NCBI GenBank assembly: GCA_025594325.1
Contig: JANHCV010000003.1
Coordinates: forward strand, 620,001 to 684,000
Length of the DNA stretch: 64,000 nt
Direction of reading: 5' to 3'
Source: Blastocladiella emersonii ATCC 22665
Lineage: Eukaryota; Blastocladiomycota; Blastocladiomycetes; Blastocladiales; Blastocladiaceae
Positions within the stretch are counted from its first letter, which is position 1. Each line of letters starts with the position of its first letter. Below are positions 8,740 to 18,812 of this stretch, piece after piece. A program made the translations under genes and the position numbers. The notes beneath the pieces are model-generated. The model saw only the letters and a program-made list of their open reading frames with translations. It was not told where the DNA came from and ran no database searches.

Positions 8740-10279
8740 ATGCTTGCCGTCCCCGACCGCCCCTCGAGCCGCGCGGGCAGCCACGCGGGCAGCAGCACCG
8801 GCGGCGGCGCTGGGCGGCCGATGTCCATGTACGACACGGCGAGCGTGTCGTCGTCGGCGGGGCTCAACTCGCCCATGACGCCGGCGGCGAACGTGGCGGC
8901 GCTGGGCCCGACGTCGTTCGGCGCGGCGCAGGGACTGTCGGGCGAGCACCTGCAGCCGGGCCACTCAGCGTCGCTCGTCGACTTCTCGCAGACACTGGCC
9001 ATGTACCGCGAGAACGCCAAGAAGTCGGGCAGCCCGGACCTGCTGCTCGAGTTTGCGCGGTTCCTGCTGCAGACCGCGGTGCCGCAGTTCCCGGAGCGCG
9101 CGGGCGAGTTCAAGGCCGAGGCGTTCAAGATGTGCAAGAAGGCGGCGGCGTCGGGCAACGTCGAGGCGCAGTTCCACCTCGCCGAGTGCTACGAGACGGG
9201 CGTGTGCAGCGAGAAAGGGAAGCCCGACTACGCCAAGGCGCTGAACATGTACATGCAGGCGACCAAGCACGGGCACGGCGAGTCGGCGTACCGCGTCGCC
9301 GTGTACCACGAGAACGGGCGCGGCACGTCCAAGTCGCCACCGCGCGCACTGCAGTTCTACCAGAAGGCGGGTGCGCTGGGCCACCCGGGCGCGTGCTTCC
9401 GGCTCGGCATGGCCGAGCTGCACGGCGAGCTCGGGCTCGCCGTCAACCCGCGCAACGGCGTCAAGTGGCTCAAGCACGCGGCGGCGTCGGCGACGCCCGA
9501 CCACTGCGAGGGCCTGTACGAGCTGGCGCTGCTGCACGAGACGGGCATCGACCACGTCGTATTCGTCGACTACGAGTACTCGGTCAAGCTGCTGCGCGAG
9601 GCGGCTCAGCTCGGCCACGTCACGTCCATGTACCGGCTCGGGTCCTACTACGAGCACGGCAACCACGTGGCCAAGTCAGGCGCCACCTCGTTTGGCTACT
9701 TCAAGGCGGCCGCCGAGCGTGGGCACCCGGACTCGATGTTCGGCGTCGCCAGCTGGTACCTCACGGGCAACCGCGAGGCCAGCGTGCCGCAGTCGGACGA
9801 GCTCGCCTTCGAGTGGATGAAGAAGGCGGCTGAGGCGGGTCTGATCAAGGCCTTGTACGTTACTCTTCGGTTACGATGACCGCACACCCAGCCGCTGACC
9901 CCGCGTCTCAACGTGTAGCTTCGCGCTCGGGTACCTGTACGAGGAGGGCATCGGCGTTCCGGCCGAGGACTTTCAGCAGGCCAAGCTGTGGTACGAGCGT
10001 GCGCTGGCCAAGGGCGACAAGCGCGCGGCGCCCAAGCTGGCGGCGATCAAGGCGCACGAGGCGCGCGAGGCCGCGGGCGAGATGTCGGCGTCCGAGCGGC
10101 GGTCGCGCGCGCGGGCCAAGAAGCGCGGGGCCACCGGCAACGCGGCGGGCCAGCGCACGGGCAAGAGCGCGCCACCAGCAGGAGTAGCCCCAGAGGGGAA
10201 GAACGGGCGCACCGCCGAGGAGGAGCGGGAACGGATCCGCAAGGCGCGGACGGGCGAGGACGCGTGTACTATCATGTAA
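8740..10279 (+). CDS. SKT5: Sel1-repeat chitin synthase activator (Skt5/Chs4-like)
   Basis: Exons 8740-9854 and 9919-10279 (GTACGT donor, TAG acceptor), 491 aa. After a Ser/Gly-rich N-terminus, Sel1-type helical repeats run from about residue 85 to 430: EAFKMCKKAAASGN, AKALNMYMQATKHGHGESAYR, ALQFYQKAGALGHPGACFRLG, SVKLLREAAQLGHVTSMYRLG, GYFKAAAERGHPDSMFGVA, and FALGYLYEEGIGV across the splice junction. A basic tail follows and the protein ends CTIM, a CaaX farnesylation signal. Yeast Chs4/Skt5 has the same layout and a CaaX end, and it activates and localises chitin synthase III. Basidiomycetes have several such regulators, so which paralog this is remains open. Confidence 0.8.
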
Positions 10280-10414
10280 AGGCTCTCCAGCTAGGAATGA
10301 ATGAGGAATGTGGAACCCCATCATCCTTTCTTGTCGTCGGCCGCGATCCAGAGTGAGGCAGGGCAGGGCAGGGCGGTCAAGGGCAGGGAGAAGCGAAGGT
10401 CGAATTTTACTTAA

Positions 10415-10429
10415 GGGCCCGTTTGGTTC
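10415..10429 (+). repeat. Left terminal inverted repeat of Harbinger element
   Basis: GGGCCCGTTTGGTTC, an exact inverse of 13648-13662. Confidence 0.9.
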
Positions 10430-10615
10430 CGGGGTGAATCAGGTGGATCAATCGATTTTACACGGTCCGGTGTTCACCCAGCTGAAACGTGGCATTTTCA
10501 CCCCGTCGCGTTCATCGCGGCGTTTGGTTCGACCCCCGGGTGAGCTGAATGGAACCCTCGTCGCTGAATCGCCCGTCTGCTCGCCCCCGAAACCTTCAGG
10601 CTGTGCTCCCCGGCC

Positions 10616-10623
10616 TATATAAA
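10616..10623 (+). promoter_or_regulatory. TATA box inside the Harbinger element
   Basis: TATATAAA, 62 nt upstream of the Myb/SANT-like gene's ATG at 10685, followed by a CT-rich leader. Confidence 0.6.
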
Positions 10624-10684
10624 CGCCGTTTTCCTCCAAAGTAACTCGCTCTCTCTCCCCCGTCCTCCCTCAAAGCCGAAAAGA

Positions 10685-11814
10685 ATGGCTCCCCCGTCAA
10701 GCAAAAAGCGCGCTGGCCGTACGGCCATGTCCATCGAGGAGATCGTCAAGAACGTGCCCGAAATCCCGCCGCCGCCCGCCGATAGCGACGAGGATGCAGA
10801 TGACGACGCTGCTGGGAGCGACGGCAACGCTGCTGTCACGCCGACCAACCCGCTGCCGCCCGTGACCATCGCCAAGCCAAGCAAGCGCAAGGCCAGTGGC
10901 AGCAAGGCCAGCAGCGGCAAGGCCAGCGGCGGCAAGGCCACCTTCTGCTCCGCGTCGACCAACTTCCTCCTCGACCACTTCTGCAACCTCGCTGACGACG
11001 GCGTGCTCGGCGACAGCAACACGCTCAAGGCCCAGCACCGTGTGTCGATTGCCCAGGCCCTGTCGGACGAGTTCAACATGCAGTTTACGGCGGAGCAGGT
11101 CAAGAACCGCGCGACATACGTACGCTTTGTCTTGCGGACACGCGTCAACCGTAGCGCTAACAACGTCAGCGTTCGGCTCCAGCTTCGCACTTGTTTTCGC
11201 GCCGTAAAACGGCTTCTGTCGTACTCGGGCAACGGCTGCACCTGGAATGAGGGTGAGTGCACGGTCGACGTGCCAGAGGAGTTCTGGAACGATCTCTCGG
11301 TACGTTTGTTCAATATCGTTACGCGTCAACTCGCGGCGAGCTAACAGCGCCTGGCCTGCTTCAATTGTAGGCAGAGCTCAAGGAGGAGCTGACTGCGGGC
11401 TGCAAGCCCTTCCCGTACTACAAGAAGGCCAACATGCTGTGGGGCAGCTCGACCGCCACCGGCAAGTACTCGCACCTCGAGCAGGACGGCAAGGAGTCTG
11501 GTGACGTGGAAGGTGTTGATGGTCAAGACGACGCGGCCCCCGCCAGCAAGCGCAGCCGCACTTCGGACAGCAGCTCGCGTCGCCTCTCGGACTCGGAATT
11601 CCTCATGGGCATCAAGGAGGTGTTCCAGAGCGTCTCAACCGCCGACTCCAAGCCCGTTCTGACCGCCGCACTTGAATGGGTCCAGGACGCGTACAATGAC
11701 AATGAAGAGTACCAGATCGACGTCGCCACCCGCCTGACCGAGGATCAAGCGCTTCGCGTCATGGCCGTGTCCGAATCGAAGCGCAAGCGCGTCCTCGAGT
11801 TTTTCATTCAGTAG
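10685..11814 (+). CDS. Myb/SANT-like DNA-binding protein of the Harbinger element
   Basis: Exons 10685-11119, 11183-11299 and 11371-11814; 331 aa. An acidic, Lys/Ser-rich leader precedes a Myb/SANT-like helical domain: TNFLLDHFCNLADDGVL, FTAEQVKNRATY, then FRAVKRLLSYSGNGCTW and VPEEFWNDLS. This is the arrangement in the second protein of Harbinger elements, which binds the termini and brings the transposase to the nucleus and DNA. A basic patch SKRSRT lies mid-protein. The first intron (11120-11182, 63 nt) is a multiple of three with no stop, so an unspliced form could also be translated. Splicing is favoured because it restores the compact VKNRATY-LRTCFRAVKRLL junction. Confidence 0.7.
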
Positions 11815-12114
11815 CTCTCTCGCACATGTCCCCCTCCCCTCGCGTTGCTTCCTGGCCTTGTTCTCGCCCATTTGTGTCCAATACATCTGGCTTTGTGTCC
11901 ATCGTATCTTCAATCGTTACCCTTCGCTCGAAAATGACGCGACTCGTTGAGAAACGCGTGGTTCTCAAAGTGTCTCACACGTCACGTGATTGATCGACGC
12001 GTCTCCACCGATGCGTTCTGACCTCAGCGACGCGTCAAATCATCTAGAATCGCTTATATAACATTATAGTACTTGACAAATCAGTATATTACAGCATGCA
12101 TGCGGGTACAACAA

Positions 12115-13446
12115 TCATTTCGCGCCTTCAAAGACGGTCCCACGAGCGGCCATGACGCGCCTGTACTCGGTCCAAAGAACATTTGCGATGCGGTTCCGAA
12201 GCGAGATACCGCGCTGACGAGCTCCGTCCAGCGAGGCCTCGAGGACAGCGGCCTCGTCGTCCTCCTCGTTCTCGTCGTTCAGGGGCTCGCGCCCACGCAC
12301 ACGCGCCTCACGCGCCGCGTCCCGCGCGCGCCGGAGCTCCGTCTCGGCGTCGCGAAAGAAGGCGTCGCCGCCTTGGTTCCACTTGTTGATCATGTTGTGC
12401 AGCGTGCAGAGCGCGTACACAAGCTTGACTTGAGTCTTGATTGGGTAGGCCGCGCCAATCGAGAGGACGCGGAACCGCTTCTTGAGCACGCCAAAGATAC
12501 GCTCAACAGAGTTGCGGAGCGACGCGTGACGCAGATTGAAAAGCTCCTCGCGGTTCTTAACTCTACGTACGTTGATGAAGCGGATGAGATGGCGCCAACG
12601 TGATGGTCATGGCAGTGAGAACGTACCCATCCTTGCCGCGGGCAAACTCGCGAAGATGATAGCGGGTACCGCGGAAGGGCACGATGATGGACGTGCGGTT
12701 TGCGTAGCCGCCGTCGGCGAGGTAGAAGCGGCCGGCGGGGATCTTGAACCCACGGGCGAAGGCGTCCGAGAGCACGCGCGAGTCATGCGCCTTGCCCTCC
12801 CACCCTGCGAGAACGTAGGTGAAGTTCAAGTCAAAGTCGCAGGCAGCGAGGACATTTGAGTATATGGTCCCCTTGCGGTTTCGGAACGAGTCGTGAAGCT
12901 TAGTGGGCACAACAAACGGGATGTGCGTTCCGTCAAGCGCGCCGACCGCGTTCTGGAACGGAGCGTATTTCGGGTCGTGGGCGATGCGCTCATGCACGGG
13001 CGTAGAATCGGACGGCTGGACAATGAACTCGGGCATCAGGCGGTACAGAGCGTCGAGCACTTGCTTCAGAACCCTGGACGCGGTCTCGCCAGAGATTTGG
13101 AACCGCTCCCTGAGGTTGCGGTTGGTGCTGCCCTCGCCGGCCATGACAAGAAAAACCATGAAGCGCGCCTCGACGGACAGCTCGCGGCCGTCGGCGAGAA
13201 GGCCACGGTCGCGGAACAGGCGGCAGATGGCCTTGAAGGTCTTGCGGGGCATAAAGGCGATTTCCGAAAAACGCGTTTCGCTGTTGCACGTCAGCAGCTC
13301 TTGAACCCCCACGACTCGCCGGAAAGCGTGGACGTGCGGATAGGCTCCCACGAGCGGCGCTCGTTGCGCGCAGCGAGACGTCGCAGGAGAGCGAGGGCGG
13401 CTGTGAGCATTAGGCCGCGCAGCTTGCGGTTGTATCCCTTGCCCAT
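12115..13446 (-). CDS. Harbinger (HARBI1-like) DDE transposase, frameshifted near the start
   Basis: Exon 12628-13446 is joined to 12115-12562 (GTACGT donor, TAG acceptor); the joint gives KDG-VKNREELFNLRHASLR. Typical HARBI1 blocks are visible: SGETASRVLKQVL (HTH region), GALDGTHIPF with the first Asp, GWEGKAHDSRVL with the second Asp, FYLADGGYANR, PFRGTRYHL, RNSVERIFGVLKKRF with the Glu, and LCTLHNMI. An ATG at 13446 gives MGKGYNRKLRGLM..., but this frame stops near 13291. The DDE frame enters at about 13343 as PHVHAFRRVVGVQELL, so one base appears lost there. Without the first part, translation could begin at MPRKTFKAI (13252). It is either a crippled copy or a sequence error. Confidence 0.75.
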
Positions 13447-13539
13447 GTTGTTTGAGGGCTCGAGAACACGATGCGTGAGGTTAGGTGTTGATTCGTTGCA
13501 ATAAGCGCGGCTGCAAAGAGGTGGGAAAGATTTTATTGC

Positions 13540-13553
13540 GGGGGGGGGGGGGG
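13540..13553 (+). repeat. Homopolymer run of 14 G
   Basis: Poly-G tract in the right subterminal part of the Harbinger element; a likely length-variable or assembly-sensitive site. Confidence 0.8.
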
Positions 13554-13647
13554 CGTTCATCCAGCGGGGCGTTTGGTTCGCACGGCCGCTGAGATGAACG
13601 GGGGTGAGGTGAAACGTGGCAACTTTTTCAGCTGATCCACCTGATCT

Positions 13648-13662
13648 GAACCAAACGGGCCC
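13648..13662 (-). repeat. Right terminal inverted repeat of Harbinger element
   Basis: GAACCAAACGGGCCC, an exact inverse of 10415-10429. It is followed by TTA and then directly by GGGCCCGTT, which resembles the start of a further terminus. Confidence 0.9.
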
Positions 13663-13892
13663 TTAGGGCCCGTTCATCGCGCTCTCCCGGCCCCGGCCTG
13701 CCCGCTCGCCACCCCGCTTGGCTCCACGCTCCCTCCCTCTCCCTCAATCGCACTCCAACCCGTCCCTCTCGCCCGCAGAGACTTGGCGCACTCGCGACGA
13801 CGCAACCACCTTTTGCTGCGGGCCCCATCATCCGCACTTCTTGCTCTCTGCCACGACCGCGACCGCGACGCATCGACTCCACCACCACCACC

Positions 13893-16800
13893 ATGAACCC
13901 GTTCGGGCCCTGTAACACGGCGCCCAACAGCGACGACGACGACGACAACGTCCCGCTCGGCCTGCACCCGGGTGCCGCCGGCGATGCGCCCGCACCCGCA
14001 CCCGCGCCTGCGCTCGGCGCGCCGCCACCGCTCGCACCGCTGCCGCTCCCTCTGCAGCCCGTGTCCGACGGGCTGACGACGACGCTGGGCGACGACGAGC
14101 CCGCGGCGCACAGCCGCGCGACATCCGCGGGCGCTGGCGATAGCCTGTTCGGCGACCTGGACGCCGAGGACGAGGTTCGGGGCGCGACGGCCGCGGCCAT
14201 GGACGCGACAGCCGCGACCGTCGCGACCTCGCTGTTCCACGGGCGCGTCGACGGGACGCCCGTCGCCACGGTGTCGGGCATCGCGAGCTGGCTCGGGCGG
14301 GCGCGGGACCCGGTGGCCGCGCTCGCGCTGCGCCACTACTTTGACCACTTCGACTTTGTCCACGAGACGCTGCTGGCGGCGCTGCGCCGCGTCGCCGCGC
14401 ACCTGTTCCTGCAGGCCGAGGCGCAGCAGCTCGACCGCATCCTCGAGGCGTTCGCCGCGCGGTTCGCCGCGTGCCAGACGGCCCCGCTGATTTCGCGCGC
14501 GACGGCGATGCGGCGGCGAATGTCCGTGTCGCTGCCCGCGTCGCCCGTCGCGCACCAGTTCGACGTGTCCGACCCGCCGTCGTCTGCCTCGGTCGCCGTC
14601 GTCATGTCCGAGGGCGCGGCCGCCACCGCGGGACCGCCCGGCAGGCTGAACCGGAACAAGGACGTGCTGCAGGCCAGCGCGCCCATGCTCTCGCACCCGT
14701 CGCCCATCTCGGCCGCATCGCCCGCGTCCGCGGTCGCGGCGCCTGCGTCGTACGCGCTCGACGAGGGGTTTTCGGGGCCCGAGCAGCGGCTATGGTGCTC
14801 GTTTGGCGAGAAGGCGCCTGGCCGCTACGCTCGCGCCCAGGGTACGCTATCCCACATTCCCATTGGCCGAACCCGCCGCTAACGCTCCAGTCGAACAGGG
14901 ATCGCGCACACCATCTCCTTCTCGTTGCTCCTCCTCAACACGGACCTGCACACGACGCTGCCGGCGGGCGTCAAGCAGGAGCGCATGACCAAGAAGCAGT
15001 TTGTGACCAACACGCTCGCCGCGCTCGCCACCTACCACCTGTCGGCGGCCGACCGCGCCCAGCTCGACGAGCTGTTGCGCGGCTACTACTCGGACCTCAA
15101 GCGCCGCGAGCTGCGCCAGCCGCTCTTCGTGCAGCTGCGCTCCAACACCTCCGGCTCCACCCCGCCCGTCCCGCCGCTCCCGAGCCCCGCGCGCACCGAA
15201 CCGCTGTCGTCCGCCGCCCCTGCGTCCGCGTCCAGCTACGGGTCCCGCGCCCCGCCGCGCGCAGGCAGCAGCGGCGCGTCCGTGTACTCGGTGTCGTCGT
15301 GGCGGCGGCGGCGCACCGAGTCCGGGATGTGGGACTCATCGACGACGGACGTGACGTCCGCGACGACGCCGCGCGCGTCGACCGACAGCGCGCAGACGGT
15401 CGCGCTGCCCGCGGACGGGATCCGCCAGGCGACCATGTTCCGGAAACACCTGCTGTCGTCGTCGGGCGCGCGGCCGGCGAACCGGTCGTGGAAGCTGTGC
15501 ACGGTGCAGCTGACGGTGCACGGGCTCGTGATGCACGCCGGGCGGACCGCTGGCGGGACGTCGACCATCGCCAACGTGCACTGCCAGGCCGCCGCGTTCA
15601 CGGGCGTCCCGCACCTGCAGTATGCCACGTCACGCCCGCACGTCTGGTCGCTCGCGACGCCCGACGGCGCCCTGTGCCTGTTCCAGGCGCCGAGCGCGCA
15701 GGACCGCGCCGACTGGGTGCACCTCGTCAACGCGTGGAACGCGCGGTGGTCGCGCGGGCCGACGACGTTCGACCAGGAGGGGCTCGGCAGCGCGCGGTAC
15801 GGGTGGGAAGACGACGCGGCGGGCCGCGCGCTCGTCGCGTGGCACCCGCCGCCCGCGATCCCGTACCCGAGCACCGAGCCCGAGCCCGAACAGCTCGGCC
15901 ACTGCAACGCGCAGCTGCGCCGGCACGAGGCGCTGCTCGCCGCGCACATTGAGCGGGCCGCGGTGCTCCCTCCACCGGCGTCCGTGACCGGCAAGGACGC
16001 GAAACGGCGCGCCGAGCTCGCCCATGCCAACTGGCGCCGCCGCCTCGAACACCTCAACCGCGAGGTCGGCAAGTGGCGCCTGTACACGGACGCGCTGTCG
16101 ACGGCCCCGCTCCTCACGCCGCGCGCGCCGTCGCCGTCGGTCGGCCCGTCGCCGGGACCCTCGGGGTCGCTCAACGAGGGCGGCGGCAGCTCCCGCGAAC
16201 CGTCGCCCGAGCGCCCAAGGATCACCGGCTCGCCCGTCCAGCTCCCCGCCGAACTCCCCGCGCAGATCCCGCCACGAGGCGACCACCGCGCGTGGACGTC
16301 GCCCCTTGTCGGTCCCGCACCACCCGCGGAGGATATGATTTTCCCGCTGCGGCCCGTGTCGACGGGGTACTACGCGTCCGGCACCGCGCCGCTCGCGCCA
16401 TCGCCCGTCGCCACGTCGCGCTCCCTCCCTGCGTCCATGCCGTACCCGCACCCGCAGGCGCCGTCCCCGATCCCAACCCCCACCACGATCCAGCGCACGC
16501 TCCCGCCCGCGGGGTTCGGCGCCATGGTCGCTCGGCCGCCGCGCACCGAGTCGCTGGTCGGGTTCGGCGCCAACGTGCGGATGCTCGAGGAAGGATCGGT
16601 TCTGCGCGACACGGGGACCGAGCTCGGCAGCGTTTTGGGCGATCCCGGCCGCGACCCCGTCGCGGCGCTCGAACAGGTCCTTGCGCCCACACCGCCGTCG
16701 CCCGGACCGCGGATCATCATCCCGCCCGTCCCGCCACTCCCGTCGCTGCCGTCGCTCCACGCGCTGTACTCGGCGGCCGCAGTGCTCTCGCCGACGAGCG

Positions 16801-16928
16801 CGGGGACGCAGGAGGGTGGAAGTGAAGCTGGGCCGCGGACGGGCGACTCGCGGCTCACGTTTGAGGAGGAGGTGTGGCTCAGCTTCAGCCAGGTGAATCT
16901 CGGCGGAGGCGGCGGTAGCGGGCGATGA
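13893..16928 (+). CDS. Sec7-PH ARF guanine-nucleotide exchange factor (EFA6-like)
   Basis: Exons 13893-14841 and 14899-16928; 992 aa. The Sec7 domain begins near residue 112 (LRHYFDHFDFVHETL, then LFLQAEAQQLDRILEAFAARF). E176 sits in the glutamic-finger position of the FLxxGEAQxxDR motif, which pushes out GDP. It resumes at residues 319-340 with AHTISFSLLLLNTDLHTTL. Between the two halves lie about 100 Ser/Ala/Pro-rich residues not found in a standard Sec7. A PH domain follows (about 510-630: RQATMFRKHLL, SWKLCTVQL, WVHLVNAWNARW), then a coiled-coil (RRHEALLAAHIERA, RRLEHLNREVGKW) as in EFA6/PSD proteins. The C-terminal third is Pro/Ser-rich. It likely activates ARF GTPases at a membrane. The Gly in the finger motif is Ala here. 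Confidence 0.75.
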
Positions 16929-17158
16929 AAAAGATGGTTGTGGCTAGGTAATTCATACATTTTTGCATATACTAGCGAGCTGGGGGACGATTGAGGTGAC
17001 CGCGGCGCGGGCAACGTCGGTGACTCTGCCGCGGTCGCGTTCAGCCACACGGCATGAACGGCGCGTCGCGCGAGCGACGAGGGGAGACACGGCGACCGGG
17101 CCGCCGCCCATCGCGCCGCCACTCCCGCGCTTCCGCTGAACAGCATCCGCAAATTGCA

Positions 17159-17725
17159 ATGAATCGCAGAAAGAGTATCCGCAAGCTTGATCCGAAGCGC
17201 AAACCGACTGCGGCGGCTGCTGCACCTGCCGGCGCGAGCTCGTCAGTTGTCGCGCCCACCACCCGCGCGAGCTCCGCGAGCTCCGCGATTGCCGCCCCGT
17301 CCACCACCGGCGTGCCCTCCGCTGACCCCGCATGTGGGAACGCGATGCGGGTCCTAGACGACGTCGAACGTGCTATTGCGGAGATTTCGGACATGAAGGC
17401 GAGCTGCACGACATGTGCCGAGGAGCTAGCCGAGCGCGAGGCGGCGCTGGCGGGCGACGTGGCGAGCGCTGAGGCCGCGCGCGAGTCGGCCGTGTGCTCG
17501 CTCGACGCGCTGGCGTGCGAGAACCAGATCCCCGAGATGCTGCACGACGCCATGGTCCGGCTGGTGCACTCGTCCTACGACGAAGACCCGGCCGCGAGCA
17601 TGCGCGACCGGCTCGAAGAGATGCTGGTGCACCTGACCGTAACAGGGGAATACCTTTTTAGTGGAAGTGGCCGTGTCGAGGTTGATGGCCAGGTTGATGG
17701 CCAGGTTGATGGCCGCGGTCCCTGA
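17159..17725 (+). CDS. Small coiled-coil protein with terminal VDGQ repeats
   Basis: 188 aa from ATG 17159. An in-frame ATG at 17054 would add 35 Arg-rich residues with rare CGA codons, so the later start is preferred. Parts in order: a basic N-terminus (NRRKSIRKLDPKRKP), an Ala/Ser/Thr linker, an alpha-helical region from DDVERAIAEISDMKAS to EAARESAVCSLDAL that could form a coiled coil, a helical segment (IPEMLHDAMVRLVHSSY), and a tail where a 12-nt unit (AGGTTGATGGCC) is repeated, encoding VDGQVDGQVDG. No family is recognised. Same orientation as the next gene, 250 nt apart. Confidence 0.45.
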   Translation: MNRRKSIRKLDPKRKPTAAAAAPAGASSSVVAPTTRASSASSAIAAPSTTGVPSADPACGNAMRVLDDVERAIAEISDMKASCTTCAEELAEREAALAGDVASAEAARESAVCSLDALACENQIPEMLHDAMVRLVHSSYDEDPAASMRDRLEEMLVHLTVTGEYLFSGSGRVEVDGQVDGQVDGRGP

Positions 17726-17976
17726 GCCGTTTGGTCAGTTTCCATGCCCGCGCAGCTCCGCTTTATAAGCTTTAAGCTCAACAACACCTTGACGTTGATC
17801 AAAGAGATTGAGCGTGATCTGCCTTATCCTCCGTTCGTAACGCCATGGAGGGACCGTCCTTGTCATCGCGCGAAGCGCGGGCCGATCACCTGTTCGAGAG
17901 CGCGTTCGCTCGGACCTGCAGCTCGTCACCGCCGATGTGCCGCGCCGCTCTCTCACATCCCCCTATGCTGTAAGCC

Positions 17977-18702
17977 ATGAATCACACCGAGACTCAGCGC
18001 AACGACCCGATCCGCGCCCTCGACGACCACGGCCGTCGGCTCGCAGACGCCATCAACCGCGCCGAGATTGAGGGCCGGCCGCCGCTGCCTGACCGGCCGC
18101 CAGCGCCGCGCCCTCCCGTCGCCGCACGGCGCACCGGCCGGCGTGCGCGCGAGGCGGAACATCTCCGGAAATCGATCGACCTGCTCGACCTCGAGCGCAG
18201 CGACGTGCAGGCGACGGTGAACGAGGCCGTGGCGAACGGCACTCTCTCCTGGCCGCTGCTTGACGCGGTGACGCGGATCGTGGCCGACGACGGCGGGAAC
18301 AAAGACGCACACGCCCTTCGTGTGCGCTACGACGAACTGTTCAACCTTGTCCGCGCGGCCAACGCCGCTGGCGACATTGCGAGCGTGCAGGTCGGCACTG
18401 CGGCGCTCAACCTCGACTTGTCCCGACGCAACGTCGCGGCGCTCCGCCGCAACTTTGACGCGCCCTCCTTCTCGGGCACCGCTGACGAGGAGCTGCGCGA
18501 GCTCGCTGGTGCTCGCACGGCAATCAACGAGGCGTTCGTCGTTCCTCGACTGCTCCAATCAATGATCAACAGCGGCCTGCCCCTCCCAGGGGGTATCACT
18601 GCGGCGGACCTGGAAGCGGCCCTAAATGTCCTCGGTGGCGCAGGGCAGGCCATGGACGTGGACGCGGATGCGGACGAGGGTGGCGAAGGCGAGCAGGAGT
18701 GA
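17977..18702 (+). CDS. Helical hypothetical protein
   Basis: Single-exon, 241 aa. The N-terminus is helical (NDPIRALDDHGRRLADAINRAEIE). A Pro/Arg linker follows (RPPAPRPPVAARRTGRR), then helices EHLRKSIDLLDLERSDVQATV, RYDELFNLVRAANAAG and EELRELAGARTAINEAF. The end is acidic (DVDADADEGGEGEQE). There is no signal peptide, membrane segment or known motif. Its layout (basic/Pro linker plus mid-protein helices, similar size) loosely matches the gene before it and the coiled-coil triplet at 44.8-47.2 kb, but I see no clear residue-level alignment. Confidence 0.5.
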   Translation: MNHTETQRNDPIRALDDHGRRLADAINRAEIEGRPPLPDRPPAPRPPVAARRTGRRAREAEHLRKSIDLLDLERSDVQATVNEAVANGTLSWPLLDAVTRIVADDGGNKDAHALRVRYDELFNLVRAANAAGDIASVQVGTAALNLDLSRRNVAALRRNFDAPSFSGTADEELRELAGARTAINEAFVVPRLLQSMINSGLPLPGGITAADLEAALNVLGGAGQAMDVDADADEGGEGEQE

Positions 18703-18812
18703 TGGCGAAACTAGTGGTAGTATTGGTTGTTGCTTGCAATGCGGAATGTACATGGATCTCTCTCTCTCTCGCTCCTCCTCGGAGCCCACTCGACTCGAGC
18801 TCAACTAAAGCA

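Larger units (their letters stand above)
10415..13662. mobile_element. PIF/Harbinger DNA transposon
   Basis: The element is bounded by perfect 15-bp terminal inverted repeats GGGCCCGTTTGGTTC (10415-10429) and its complement (13648-13662). The similarity continues inward as TCAGGTGGATCA / TGATCCACCTGA. TTA lies on both outer sides (10411-10413 and 13663-13665), the usual 3-bp target duplication of this superfamily, with one extra A at the left junction. Inside are a Myb/SANT-like ORF on + and a DDE transposase on -, convergent: the classical two-gene Harbinger layout. Subterminal blocks GCGTTTGGTTCG and TGAAACGTGGCA occur near both ends in direct orientation. The size is about 3.25 kb. The transposase frame seems damaged near its start. 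Confidence 0.85.

Noticed and set aside
11850-12110. Possible additional gene between the two Harbinger ORFs
   Set aside because: Only 3' flanks of two convergent genes; no ORF with coding bias.
13674-14696. 340-codon reverse ORF opposite the Sec7 gene
   Set aside because: No motif, Arg/Gly-rich; the Sec7 reading on + is convincing.
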